Origin: Burkholderia stabilis
Lineage (GTDB): Bacteria; Pseudomonadota; Gammaproteobacteria; Burkholderiales; Burkholderiaceae
Direction of reading: 5' to 3'
Assembly (NCBI RefSeq): GCF_001742165.1
Contig: NZ_CP016443.1
Span: 2,480,001 to 2,544,000, forward strand
Length of the DNA stretch: 64,000 bases
Shown here: piece after piece, positions 9,090-16,420 of the stretch
How the letters are laid out: every line of letters starts with the position of its first letter
Position numbering within the stretch: position 1 is the stretch's first letter
The notes under the pieces: generated by a model
What the model was told of the DNA's origin: nothing
The model's input: the letters and a program-made list of their open reading frames with translations, nothing else
Databases searched by the model: none
Translations under genes and position numbers: made by a program

Positions 9090-9218
9090 GCGGTCGGCGG
9101 GCCTCGCTCCCGGCCGCTTCGGCTTTGGCACTGCGACTCGGGCCAGGGCGGTCGTCACGCTTGCGTCAGCGGACGTCGCGCTTATGATGCGGGAACATCA
9201 CCAACAGGGTTCCCCGAT

Positions 9219-10040
9219 ATGGACGCGCCGCACCCGCCAATGTCTGCCCCGATTCCCGAAACGACACCTGAAACCGAAGCCGTCGCCGAACCGCGCGCGT
9301 CGCGCCTGCACCGGCCCGTCGCGCTCGTCACCGGATCGACGTCGGGGATCGGCGCGGCCATCGCCCGCCGCCTGACGGCGGACGGCTACGCGGTGATCCT
9401 GCATTCCCGCCGCTCGGCCGAGGCAGGTCGTGCGATGGCGCGTGAGCTGGGCGGGGCCTACGTACAGGCCGATCTTGCCGACGATGCCGAGCGCGTGCGG
9501 TTGATTCGCGACGCGCTCGCCGTGCACGGGCGGCTCGACGTGCTCGTCAACAACGCGGGCGTCAGCCGCGTGATTCCGCACGACGATCTCGCCGCGGCGA
9601 CGCCCGACGTGTGGCGCGAGATGCACGAGATCAACGTGATCGCGCCGTTCCGGCTCGTGGCCGAAGCGCAGCCCGCGCTGCTCGAAGCGGCGTCGCGCGG
9701 GCGGGCCGGGTGCGTCGTGAACGTCAGCTCGCATGCGGGCGTGCGGCCGAAGGGCGCGTCGATTCCGTATGCGGCGGCGAAGGCCGCGCTCAACCACACG
9801 ACGCGGTTGCTGGCGCGCACGCTCGCGCCGGCGATTCGCGTCAATGCGGTCGCGCCGGGTTTGGTCGATACGCCGCTGACCGCCGACTGGACCGAGGCGC
9901 AGCAACTTTGGCGCGAACGCGCGCCGATGCGCCGCGCGGCGACGCCGGATGACATCGCGCAGACGGTCGCGATGCTCGTCGCGTCCGATTACGTGACGGG
10001 CGAGATCGTGATGCTCGACGGGGGATTGAACCTGACGTGA
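9219..10040 (+). CDS. SDR family oxidoreductase
   Basis: This 273-residue classical short-chain dehydrogenase/reductase has the cofactor motif TGSTSGIG near residue 37, NNAG near 110, catalytic Ser in NVSSHAG, YAAAK at about 186-190, and the C-terminal ending GEIVMLDGGLNLT typical of NAD(P)H-dependent 3-ketoacyl reductase-like SDRs. The first 30 residues are a Pro/Glu-rich extension; an alternative ATG at 9240 would trim seven of them. Adjacent genes give no pathway. Pteridine reductase and 3-oxoacyl-ACP reductase are both possible, so no specific name is given. Confidence 0.85.
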   Translation: MDAPHPPMSAPIPETTPETEAVAEPRASRLHRPVALVTGSTSGIGAAIARRLTADGYAVILHSRRSAEAGRAMARELGGAYVQADLADDAERVRLIRDALAVHGRLDVLVNNAGVSRVIPHDDLAAATPDVWREMHEINVIAPFRLVAEAQPALLEAASRGRAGCVVNVSSHAGVRPKGASIPYAAAKAALNHTTRLLARTLAPAIRVNAVAPGLVDTPLTADWTEAQQLWRERAPMRRAATPDDIAQTVAMLVASDYVTGEIVMLDGGLNLT

Positions 10041-10090
10041 TGCGGGGCGGCGGGCGTTGCGCAGAGGCGCGGTGATGCAGTCGGGCGGCT

Positions 10091-10452
10091 GCGCGCCAGC
10101 ATCACGCGCGCACGCGTCGGGGCCACATGCCGGAATATCCGATCAGCCGAGGCTCGACCGCAGCCGCGCGAGCGCGCTGTCGTGCGTGCGCTCGAACTTC
10201 AACGGCGTGACGGCGATATACCCTTCGCCGAGTAGGACCGTCTCCGGATCGGCCTCGTCATTACACGGTGCGCGCGCCAGCATCACGCGCACACCTGCCG
10301 GGGCCGCTTCCCGAAATACCCGATCAGCCGAGGCTCGACCGCAGCCGCGCAAGCGCGTTGTCGTGCGTACGCTCGAACTTCAGCGGCGTGACGGCGATAT
10401 ACCCTTCGCCCAGCGCGACCGTTTCCGAATCCGGATCGTCTTCGCGCGGCGC
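10091..10452. repeat. Tandem 181-base direct repeat covering the surE 3' end
   Basis: Two diverged copies lie head to tail: 10091-10271 and 10272-10452. Each begins GCGCGCCAGC and contains the segment TCAGCCGAGGCTCGACCGCA at an offset of exactly 181 bases (10143 and 10324). The inner copy is the real end of surE. The outer copy (10143 to about 10270, minus strand) still encodes the last ~40 residues of SurE with the same stop codon, with a few mostly conservative changes (for example THDSALARLRSSLG against THDNALARLRSSLG). A third partial junction match occurs near 10448. Confidence 0.85.
10143..10271 (-). pseudogene. Duplicated C-terminal fragment of surE
   Basis: Read on the minus strand, this segment encodes the motif ETVLLGEGYIAVTPLKFERT followed by the same terminal sequence as SurE and a stop codon. 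It has no start codon or upstream domain of its own and lies just downstream of the intact gene, so it is a partial tandem duplication and not a gene. Confidence 0.8.
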
Positions 10453-11103
10453 ACGGGCCAGCTTCAGCCAGTGATAGTCGATCTCGCGCGGGTCGCGCCC
10501 CGACACGATCTCGACGCCCTGCAGCGTGCCGGCGCCCTGGTTCGTCACCTTCAGCCCGCGCACGTCCTGCGCGGGGCGGGCAGGGAAATTCACGTTGAGG
10601 CACGCGTCGTCGTCCCAGCCGGCGGCGACGAGCCGGCGAATGACGTCCGGCGCATGCGCGAGCGCCGTGTTCCACGGCACCGCGTTGCGATCGGTGAACG
10701 CCTGGCTCAGTGCGATGGCCGGCACGCCGACCAGCATGCTCGTCATCGCGGCGCCGACCGTGCCGGAAAACACCGTTTCGGTGCCGAGGTTCGCGCCGCG
10801 ATTCACGCCGGACAGCACGACGTCGGGCCGCGCGTCCTTCATCAGATGGCTGACCGCGATCGCGACGCAGTCGCCGGGCGTGCCGCGCACGGCGAAGCGG
10901 CGCTCGCCCTTGCGATGCACGCGCAGCGGCTCGTGCAGGCTCAGCGAATGCGACGTGCCGCTCTGGTCCTCCGCCGGTGCGACGATCCACACTTCGCGCG
11001 CCAGTTGCGCGGCGACCTGTTCGAGTACTTCAAGGCCGGGGGCGTCGAATCCATCGTCGTTGGTGAGCAGGACACGGTCGAACAGCGGGCGGGCTTCTTG
11101 CAT
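10324..11103 (-). CDS. surE: 5'/3'-nucleotidase SurE
   Basis: SurE is a divalent-metal-dependent nucleoside 5'/3'-monophosphate phosphatase that can also act as an exopolyphosphatase. The predicted 259-residue protein has the metal-binding N-terminus LLTNDDGFDAPGLEVL, then SGTSHSLSL, and the signature LSGVNRGANLGTE. The start at 11103 (MQEARPLFDRVLLTNDD) is chosen because a longer in-frame start would add 54 residues with no family match before the conserved beta-strand. In many proteobacteria surE precedes pcm, nlpD and rpoS; that order is not present here. The 3' end is partially duplicated downstream. Confidence 0.93.
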   Translation of the reverse strand: MQEARPLFDRVLLTNDDGFDAPGLEVLEQVAAQLAREVWIVAPAEDQSGTSHSLSLHEPLRVHRKGERRFAVRGTPGDCVAIAVSHLMKDARPDVVLSGVNRGANLGTETVFSGTVGAAMTSMLVGVPAIALSQAFTDRNAVPWNTALAHAPDVIRRLVAAGWDDDACLNVNFPARPAQDVRGLKVTNQGAGTLQGVEIVSGRDPREIDYHWLKLARAPREDDPDSETVALGEGYIAVTPLKFERTHDNALARLRSSLG

Positions 11104-11217
11104 CGGGGCGATCCTCGTGGAGATGGGCGGTGACGGGGGGAAGGCATCGTGGCGTACAGCCGCAAGGCTAGCACCCCGATGCGGACGCTGTCGTGTCGCG
11201 CGCGTCGGCGTGGATGC

Positions 11218-11243
11218 AAAAACGGGCGCATGGCGCGCCCGTT
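11218..11243 (-). terminator. Rho-independent terminator of azlCD
   Basis: A perfect 9-base stem AACGGGCGC (11221-11229) / GCGCCCGTT (11235-11243) with a 5-base loop is followed, on the minus strand, by a T5 run (complement of A at 11218-11222). It lies about 40 bases beyond the azlD stop codon. Confidence 0.75.
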
Positions 11244-11283
11244 CGTCGATGGATGTGCCGCACACGCGGCGGGTCGGAACCGC

Positions 11284-11592
11284 TTATCCGAGCAGATACC
11301 GCAGCAGCCCCGCCGACACGACGCCGACGATCACGGTCGGCAGGATCGACAGGCGCGTCGCCGCGACGAGCGTGATCGCCAGCGCGAGCAGGTCGGCTGG
11401 ACGCGTCGACACGAAGGCCGGCGCGATCACCGAGATCAGCACGCAGCCGGGCACGTTCTCCATCACCGAGGCCATGCGCGGGCTGAGCGTGCGGTTGCGC
11501 AGCAGCACGTAGCCGAGGATGCGCGACAGGTAGGTCGTCGACGCCATCAGCACGATCGTCGCGACCGTGCTGAAATCCGGAAGCTCAGGCAT
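11284..11592 (-). CDS. azlD: AzlD family branched-chain amino acid exporter subunit
   Basis: A 102-residue membrane protein with three to four hydrophobic segments and the AzlD motif TTYLSRILGYVLL, followed by PGCVLISVIAPAFV. AzlD pairs with AzlC to form a branched-chain amino acid (and analogue) efflux complex. Its start codon lies inside the azlC 3' end (8-base overlap), indicating translational coupling. The gene ends before a clear intrinsic terminator. Confidence 0.9.
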   Translation of the reverse strand: MPELPDFSTVATIVLMASTTYLSRILGYVLLRNRTLSPRMASVMENVPGCVLISVIAPAFVSTRPADLLALAITLVAATRLSILPTVIVGVVSAGLLRYLLG

Positions 11593-12319
11593 CGCGCGGC
11601 TCCCACAGCAGCGCGGCGATCAGCCCCGCACACGCGCCGGCTGCGACGTACCACGCGCCGGGCACGGCCAGGTGCGTGGCCGCCGCGACGACGAGGCTCA
11701 CGAACCACGGGCGGCTCGCGCGCATGCCCTTCCACATCCCGCGCAGCAGCACGAGGAATACCGCCGTGAACGCCATGTCGAAGCCGTACTGCTCGACGTT
11801 GCCGATCGTCGGGCCGACTGCCGCGCCGAGCGTGGTCATCGAGATCCACGTCAGGTAGAGCCCGATGCAGATGCCCGCGTAATAGGGGACGCTGATGTGT
11901 GTGGCCGAGCGGGAGCGCGCATCGGCGAGCGACATCGCCCAGCTCTCGTCGCACATGAAGAACAGCGCGATGAACGCGCGGCGGCGCGGCAAGCGCCGGA
12001 TGTACGGCTCGAACGCTGCGCCCATCAGGATATGGCGCGAATTCACGAGAAACGACATCGCGACGATCAGCGCGATGTGCGGCGGCGAGGTCCACAGATG
12101 GATCGCCGCGAATTCGGACCCGCCGCCGAAGTTCAGGCCCGTCATCATCGGCACTTCGAACAGGCTCAGCCCTTTCTGCGCGGCCTGCGCGCCCAGCACG
12201 AGCGCGAACGGCACGAAACCCAGCATGACGGGCAGCGCCGCGCGCAACCCGCGACCCATCTCGGCGACATAGGCGGGCTTGTCGCGAAGCCCGGACGACG
12301 TTGAAACGCTACTGCTCAT
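11585..12319 (-). CDS. azlC: AzlC family branched-chain amino acid permease/exporter subunit
   Basis: A 244-residue integral membrane protein with the AzlC signature near the N-terminus (RAALPVMLGFVPFALVLGAQ), GLNFGGGSEFAAIHLW and SRHILMGAAFEPY, typical of the AzlC/YgaZ family. The ATG at 12319 follows a strong AAGGAGGAG ribosome site. It is the first gene of the azlCD unit and is divergent from an Lrp/AsnC regulator, the arrangement known for azlB-azlCD in Bacillus. Leucine-type amino acid export is the likely role; the actual substrate is inferred. Confidence 0.92.
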   Translation of the reverse strand: MSSSVSTSSGLRDKPAYVAEMGRGLRAALPVMLGFVPFALVLGAQAAQKGLSLFEVPMMTGLNFGGGSEFAAIHLWTSPPHIALIVAMSFLVNSRHILMGAAFEPYIRRLPRRRAFIALFFMCDESWAMSLADARSRSATHISVPYYAGICIGLYLTWISMTTLGAAVGPTIGNVEQYGFDMAFTAVFLVLLRGMWKGMRASRPWFVSLVVAAATHLAVPGAWYVAAGACAGLIAALLWEPRDA

Positions 12320-12396
12320 TACTCCTCCTTCGGGGGAAGGATTGTCTGCTTTTTTGACTCGAATCGGGTTGCGTTGTGGCCATAACTTTCGGAGAA

Positions 12397-12445
12397 TTTG
12401 GCATTGAACACGCGATTTGCGAATTTTTTGGAATCGGATGCCAAA
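12397..12445. promoter_or_regulatory. Inverted repeat in the lrp-azlC divergent promoter
   Basis: TTTGGCAT (12397-12404) and ATGCCAAA (12438-12445) are perfect reverse complements, 41 bases start to start, close to four helical turns. The right arm ends on the first base of the regulator's start codon. Lrp-type octamers often bind paired sites on one face of the helix, so this is a candidate autoregulatory operator; function is inferred. Confidence 0.45.
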
Positions 12446-12903
12446 TGAAACTTGACGCCATCGACCGCCGGATCCTGAGCGCGCTCCAGCGCGACGGCCG
12501 CATGCAGAACGTGGAGCTCGCGCACGAGGTCGGGCTGTCGCCGTCGCCGTGCCTGCGGCGCGTGCGGCTGCTCGAGGAAGCCGGCGTGATCGAGAAATAC
12601 GTGGCCGTGCTGAACCCCGCGAAGGTCGGCAAGGGGCTGACCATCTTCACGCGGGTGTGGCTGAAGGGGCAGGACGCGGAATCCGTGAACCGTTTCGCCG
12701 ATGCCGTCCAGCAGATGCCGGAAGTCGTCGAATGCCACCTGATGGCGGGCGATTGCGATTTCCTGCTGCGCGTCGTCGCGGCCGACATCGACGACTACCG
12801 GCGCTTCCAGATGGAAACCCTCACGCGCATTCCGGGCGTGCTGAGCGTGAAGACCGACATTCCGATGCAGAAGGTCAAGCTCACGTCGGCACTGCCGACC
12901 TAG
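12445..12903 (+). CDS. Lrp/AsnC family transcriptional regulator
   Basis: A 152-residue protein starting MKLDAIDRRILSALQRDGR, the invariant N-terminal helix-turn-helix of Lrp/AsnC proteins, followed by LSPSPCLRRVRLLEEAGVI (recognition helix) and a C-terminal RAM ligand-binding domain ending IPMQKVKLTSALP. Start 12445 is preferred to an in-frame ATG at 12376 because the extra 23 residues have no Lrp homology. It is divergent from azlCD and is the likely amino-acid-responsive regulator of that exporter. Confidence 0.92.
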   Translation: MKLDAIDRRILSALQRDGRMQNVELAHEVGLSPSPCLRRVRLLEEAGVIEKYVAVLNPAKVGKGLTIFTRVWLKGQDAESVNRFADAVQQMPEVVECHLMAGDCDFLLRVVAADIDDYRRFQMETLTRIPGVLSVKTDIPMQKVKLTSALPT

Positions 12904-13123
12904 TGCGGCGCGGGCGCGCGGCGATGCATCGACGAACGGTCACGGGCGGGTGACAATCGCCCGATAAACTGGCGCGGTATGCCGCTTCGTACGCCTCGCA
13001 TGGCTTGTCGTGCGGCGTTCGATGCGCAAGCAACTAACGGTCAATGTCGACGCGATCGGGCAAACGGCGCTGCGCGCCGGGTCATGCGCGGTTGCGGATG
13101 CGGTTCTTCTTGTCGGGCCACTC

Positions 13124-13693
13124 ATGCAGCCATTCAACAGTCCGTGGAATTCGCTGGAAATCGTCAAGCTCGTGCTCGGCGTGATGACGCCGTTGTCGGT
13201 GGCCGGCCTCGGCTGGCTCGTCGCGCGCCGGCTGAAACGGCTCGAACTCGTGCAGTGGACCAACCAGCGACTGATCGAGAAGCGGCTCGCGCTGTACGAC
13301 GCGGTCGCGCCGCAGCTCAATGCGCTGCTGTGCTTCTACACGTGGATCGGCTACTGGAAGGACATTTCGCCGGATGACGTGATCCGCGCGAAGCGCGAAC
13401 TCGACCGCACGTTCCACATCTACCGCTACCTGTTCGACGACGACGTGTACGACGCGTATCACACGTACATCCACGCGCTGTTCGACATGCACACCGGCCC
13501 GGGCCGCGATGCGCGGATCCGTTCGCTGATCCAGGCGCCCGATGGCGACCGGAGCGTGCATGGTTCGTACACGTGGAAGCCGGCGTGGTCGGAGCGCTTC
13601 TCGACCTCGAATGTCGTGCCGAGAGACGACGTGCTGCGGCATTACACGCAACTGATGGAGCGGCTGCGCGTGGCGCTGGGCGCGACGCGTTGA
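13124..13693 (+). CDS. Hypothetical single-span membrane protein
   Basis: About 189 residues with one transmembrane segment near the N-terminus (LGVMTPLSVAGLGWLVARRL) followed by a cytoplasmic, charged helical domain containing RLIEKRLALYDAVAPQLNAL and YWKDISPDDVIRAKRELDRT. No enzymatic motif was recognised. The start is uncertain: ATG at 13124 puts the membrane segment close to the N-terminus, but an upstream in-frame ATG at 13010 would add 38 residues; neither has a strong ribosome site. A 98-base heptamer repeat begins 31 bases after its stop. Confidence 0.75.
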   Translation: MQPFNSPWNSLEIVKLVLGVMTPLSVAGLGWLVARRLKRLELVQWTNQRLIEKRLALYDAVAPQLNALLCFYTWIGYWKDISPDDVIRAKRELDRTFHIYRYLFDDDVYDAYHTYIHALFDMHTGPGRDARIRSLIQAPDGDRSVHGSYTWKPAWSERFSTSNVVPRDDVLRHYTQLMERLRVALGATR

Positions 13694-13723
13694 CGGCCGG
13701 GGCGTTGCGGTGTTGCGCCACGC

Positions 13724-13821
13724 CGCACACCGCACACCGCACACCGCACACCGCACACCGCACACCGCACACCGCACACCGCACACCGCACACCGCACAC
13801 CGCACACCGCACACCGCACAC
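13724..13821. repeat. Heptamer tandem repeat, 14 perfect copies of CGCACAC
   Basis: Fourteen uninterrupted copies of the 7-base unit CGCACAC fill 98 bases between two same-direction genes. The unit length is not a multiple of three and all three forward frames stay open through the array (each reads as a TPHTAHR heptapeptide), so copy-number change would shift any frame crossing it. Purity of the array suggests recent slipped-strand expansion. Confidence 0.97.
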
Positions 13822-13935
13822 CGGTATCGAAATCCGCCACTCGGCGGCACGGATTCACGCCCTCGCGCACGCGGCGGATGCGCGGCGCGGGCGCTGCTGA
13901 CATGCTCGCGCCATGTTCACTCGCGCGAGGTCCGT

Positions 13936-14625
13936 ATGGTCGTCGACACCGGCTGCCAGCCGCTCATGATCCGTTCGCCCGGCGCAGGCCGGCAGCACCT
14001 TTTCCTCGCCGGTTCTCCCGATACGCATGACAGGCCGTTGCCGGTCGAGCCGGAGATCGGTGACATCGTGTTCATCCGCGTGACGGTGCGGCCGTTTCTC
14101 GAAGTGGCGAGCGCGACGCGATCGTGGACGAATCATGTCGGCATCGTCGTCGGCCGGCGCGGCGGCGAGCCGTTGGTGGCGGAAAGCACGTTTCCGCTGT
14201 CGCGTGTCACGACGATGTCGCGGTTTCTCGCGCGCTCCGATCGCGGCGCGTGCGTGATCGCCCGCCTGAAGCAGCCGCTCGACGCCGCGCAGCGGCGCCG
14301 GCTCGTCGACGCGGCGATGCGCCGGGTCGGCGTGGTCTACGACACGGGTTTCAATCTCGCGTCGCGCCGGCAGTTCTGTTCGCGTTTCGTGCGTGAAGTC
14401 GTGCGCGATGCGACGCGGATCGTGCTCGGCGATGTCGAAACCTTCGACACGCTGCTGCGCCGGAACCCCGATCATCCGCTTGGCTTCTGGAAGGTCTGGT
14501 ATTTCGGCCGGATTCCGTGGCAGCGCCGCACGGTGACGCCGGCGAGTCTGATGAGCAGCGGGGAATTGCGCGTGGTAGTCGATACGCGCGATTGCGCTTA
14601 CGGCGCATTCACGGGCGGAGAATAA
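13936..14625 (+). CDS. YebB/YiiX-like permuted NlpC/P60 cysteine hydrolase
   Basis: This 229-residue protein has the circularly permuted papain-like arrangement: an early EIGDIVF motif, then a catalytic-type histidine in WTNHVGIVVG and a later cysteine in RRQFCSRFVREV. Proteins of this family are amidases or acyltransferases acting on peptidoglycan or lipids; the particular substrate is unknown. Start at 13936 (GCGAGG upstream) avoids a much longer in-frame extension, from 13573, that would read through the heptamer array and overlap the preceding gene. No signal peptide is seen, which favours a cytoplasmic protein. Confidence 0.78.
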   Translation: MVVDTGCQPLMIRSPGAGRQHLFLAGSPDTHDRPLPVEPEIGDIVFIRVTVRPFLEVASATRSWTNHVGIVVGRRGGEPLVAESTFPLSRVTTMSRFLARSDRGACVIARLKQPLDAAQRRRLVDAAMRRVGVVYDTGFNLASRRQFCSRFVREVVRDATRIVLGDVETFDTLLRRNPDHPLGFWKVWYFGRIPWQRRTVTPASLMSSGELRVVVDTRDCAYGAFTGGE

Positions 14626-14693
14626 ACGGATGTGGAGCAGGCGGCGAGAAAGCGGAAACGGGGGGCGTGGCCCGTCCGTTCGTTCGGTGTGAC

Positions 14694-14981
14694 TCAGGCG
14701 AAAGAGATCACGAGTTTCTTTCCGCAAGCGGCAGCATACTTGCGCAGCGTTTCAATGGACGGAGAGTGCCGACCCGTCGCGAGCGCGCGCTCGAGCCGCG
14801 TGATGGCTGGCGCCTTCGTGCCCATGCGCTCCGCAACATCGGCTTGTGAAAGACCGGCGGCCCGACGGGCGGCAAGCATCGTATCGAGCAGCGCGAATTC
14901 CTCGCGATTCAATCGCTCGTATTCGGCGCGTATCGTCGGATCGGCTAGCGCGCGTTCGCGCAATTCCCTATAGGTTGCCAT
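14694..14981 (-). CDS. Xre-family antitoxin (HigA type)
   Basis: A 95-residue protein with a helix-turn-helix in GLSQADVAERMGTKAPAITR (about 42-61), the standard antitoxin DNA-binding domain. It overlaps the end of the toxin gene by 14 bases and is second in the pair, the order typical of higBA. It should neutralise the toxin and repress the operon together with it. Confidence 0.88.
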   Translation of the reverse strand: MATYRELRERALADPTIRAEYERLNREEFALLDTMLAARRAAGLSQADVAERMGTKAPAITRLERALATGRHSPSIETLRKYAAACGKKLVISFA

Positions 14982-15309
14982 CTCGAATCTCCTTCAATCG
15001 GCGGCGCGCAGTTTCCAGCTCTTTCGGCGGCGTCTTCGGGGTCTTCTTCACGAAGCAGTGAAGCATGACAATCCGACGATTGACGACCGCGCAGTAAAAC
15101 ACACGGGCGATACCTTCCAGGCCCTTCAAGCGCATTTCATACAACCCGTCGCCCATCGACCTGGTGTGCGGTTCGCCCAGATTCGGGCCATATCGTTCCA
15201 TTCGGTCCGAGAGCGCGAAGAACCTGGCGGTGAGCGTCTTCGGCAACGCAAAAATGTCAGCCTCGACGCGTTCACTGAAAAAACGGATTTCATATTCGAC
15301 GGTTGGCAT
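14968..15309 (-). CDS. RelE/HigB-type toxin (phage-derived Gp49-like)
   Basis: A 113-residue basic protein with EIRFFSERVEADIFALP, the central motif MGDGLYEMRLKGLEGIARVF and the C-terminal strand VMLHCFVKKTPKTPPKELETA, matching the HigB/Gp49 branch of the RelE superfamily of ribosome-dependent mRNA endonucleases. Start at 15309 (MPTVEYEIRFF) is preferred over nine upstream residues. It is first in a two-gene toxin-antitoxin operon and has a small dyad immediately upstream. Confidence 0.87.
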   Translation of the reverse strand: MPTVEYEIRFFSERVEADIFALPKTLTARFFALSDRMERYGPNLGEPHTRSMGDGLYEMRLKGLEGIARVFYCAVVNRRIVMLHCFVKKTPKTPPKELETARRRLKEIRDGNL

Positions 15310-15311
15310 AG

Positions 15312-15325
15312 TAACAAATATGTTA
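15312..15325. promoter_or_regulatory. Likely toxin-antitoxin operator
   Basis: TAACA-AATA-TGTTA is a perfect 5-base inverted repeat just 3 bases upstream of the toxin start codon. It stands out as AT-rich in GC-rich surroundings, as expected of a HigA/HigBA autorepression site. Function is inferred from position. Confidence 0.6.
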
Positions 15326-15524
15326 TTTCCTTGCAAGAAGGAGCGCCGTCGTGTCTGTCGTGAGGGCGGCTCGTCGAATGCGCGGAAGCACCGGGGAAAC
15401 GTGCTGACGTTTCTTCGGTGCCTCGCTGCGGATGGTCGAGCCGCATTGTTTGCTGGCGATCTGATTTCGCCAAGCTGTCCGAATGGATATCAGGCCTGCC
15501 CGGGCGTCGCGGGAGGCGGCGTGA

Positions 15525-16157
15525 TCAGTTCCGCCCCGCCACCGCGAGCCGTGCCGCGAGCCCGACGAATACCGTGCCGAGCAGATACTGCGGCAGCTTC
15601 GACGGGCGGCGGCGCGCGCCGATCCGCTGGCTCAACCGGCTGGCCGACACGATCACCGCACCGTTCACGACGAGCCCGATCAGGTTGAGCACCGTCGCGA
15701 GCACGAGAATCTGCACGGCGATCGAGCCGTGCTCGGGGCGGACGAATTGCGGGAACAGTGCGAGTACGAACAGCGCCATTTTCGGATTCAGCAGGTTCGT
15801 CATCAGGCCCTGACGGAAGATCGCGGCGCTCGAGTACCGGCGCTGCGACGCGACGGGCGACAGCGCGGTCGCATTCGAACGGAAGGTCTTCCACGCGAGA
15901 TACAGCAGATAGGCGGCGCCGGCGAAGCGCACGACGTCATAGGCGACCGGCACCGCGAGAAAGAGCTGCGACAGCCCGAGCGCGGCGGCGAGAGCATGAC
16001 AGTAGGTGCCGGCCTGAATCCCCGCGAGCGTGGCGAAGCCCGCGCGCCGGCCCTGGCTCACGCTGCGGGACGCGATCAGCAGCATGTCGGGGCCGGGCGT
16101 GGCGGTCAGCGCGAGACATGCGCCGGAGAAAAGAGCGAGCGTGGAGAGGTCGATCAT
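15525..16157 (-). CDS. LysE/RhtB family amino acid exporter
   Basis: A 210-residue membrane protein with six predicted spans and the family signature TATPGPDMLLIASRSVSQGRRAG spread over the first loop, here seen as ATPGPDML and SQGRRAGFATLAGI, followed by LLNPKMALFVLALFPQFV. Exports an amino acid or homoserine-lactone-like compound; the substrate cannot be read from sequence. It stands alone between the toxin-antitoxin pair and the first pilus cluster. Confidence 0.9.
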   Translation of the reverse strand: MIDLSTLALFSGACLALTATPGPDMLLIASRSVSQGRRAGFATLAGIQAGTYCHALAAALGLSQLFLAVPVAYDVVRFAGAAYLLYLAWKTFRSNATALSPVASQRRYSSAAIFRQGLMTNLLNPKMALFVLALFPQFVRPEHGSIAVQILVLATVLNLIGLVVNGAVIVSASRLSQRIGARRRPSKLPQYLLGTVFVGLAARLAVAGRN

Positions 16158-16420
16158 GGAGGGCCTTTGCGCCGGAACGGCTAAAGGGAGGCCAGTTTAG
16201 GAGCGCGGCCGCAGGCGGTCAACGAGGATTGCGCTGCTGCTGCCTCCCGCCCCCAACATGAATGGTACGGGCCGGGAGAACTCATTGACGTATCGAGAGC
16301 AGCATGCGTGCTCGGGATGCCGGGCGTGGCTTTCGATGTGCGGTACTTTCATTCGTCATGCCGTCCGAGTTTTGGGCGCACCCTCTGTTGCATCCGGCCG
16401 TCTCCAGTGTCGGTCGCGCG

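Noticed and set aside
10057..11133. 358-codon plus-strand frame opposite surE
   Set aside because: It is Arg/Ser-rich with no family likeness and spans the surE gene and its duplicated end on the wrong strand.
13724..13821. CRISPR-like array
   Set aside because: Units are 7 bases long with no spacers and there are no cas genes.
13573..14625. Extended hydrolase starting inside the preceding gene and reading through the heptamer array
   Set aside because: The extra N-terminus is low-complexity repeat translation; a plausible start with GCGAGG lies at 13936. It is kept only as a hypothesis in the findings.
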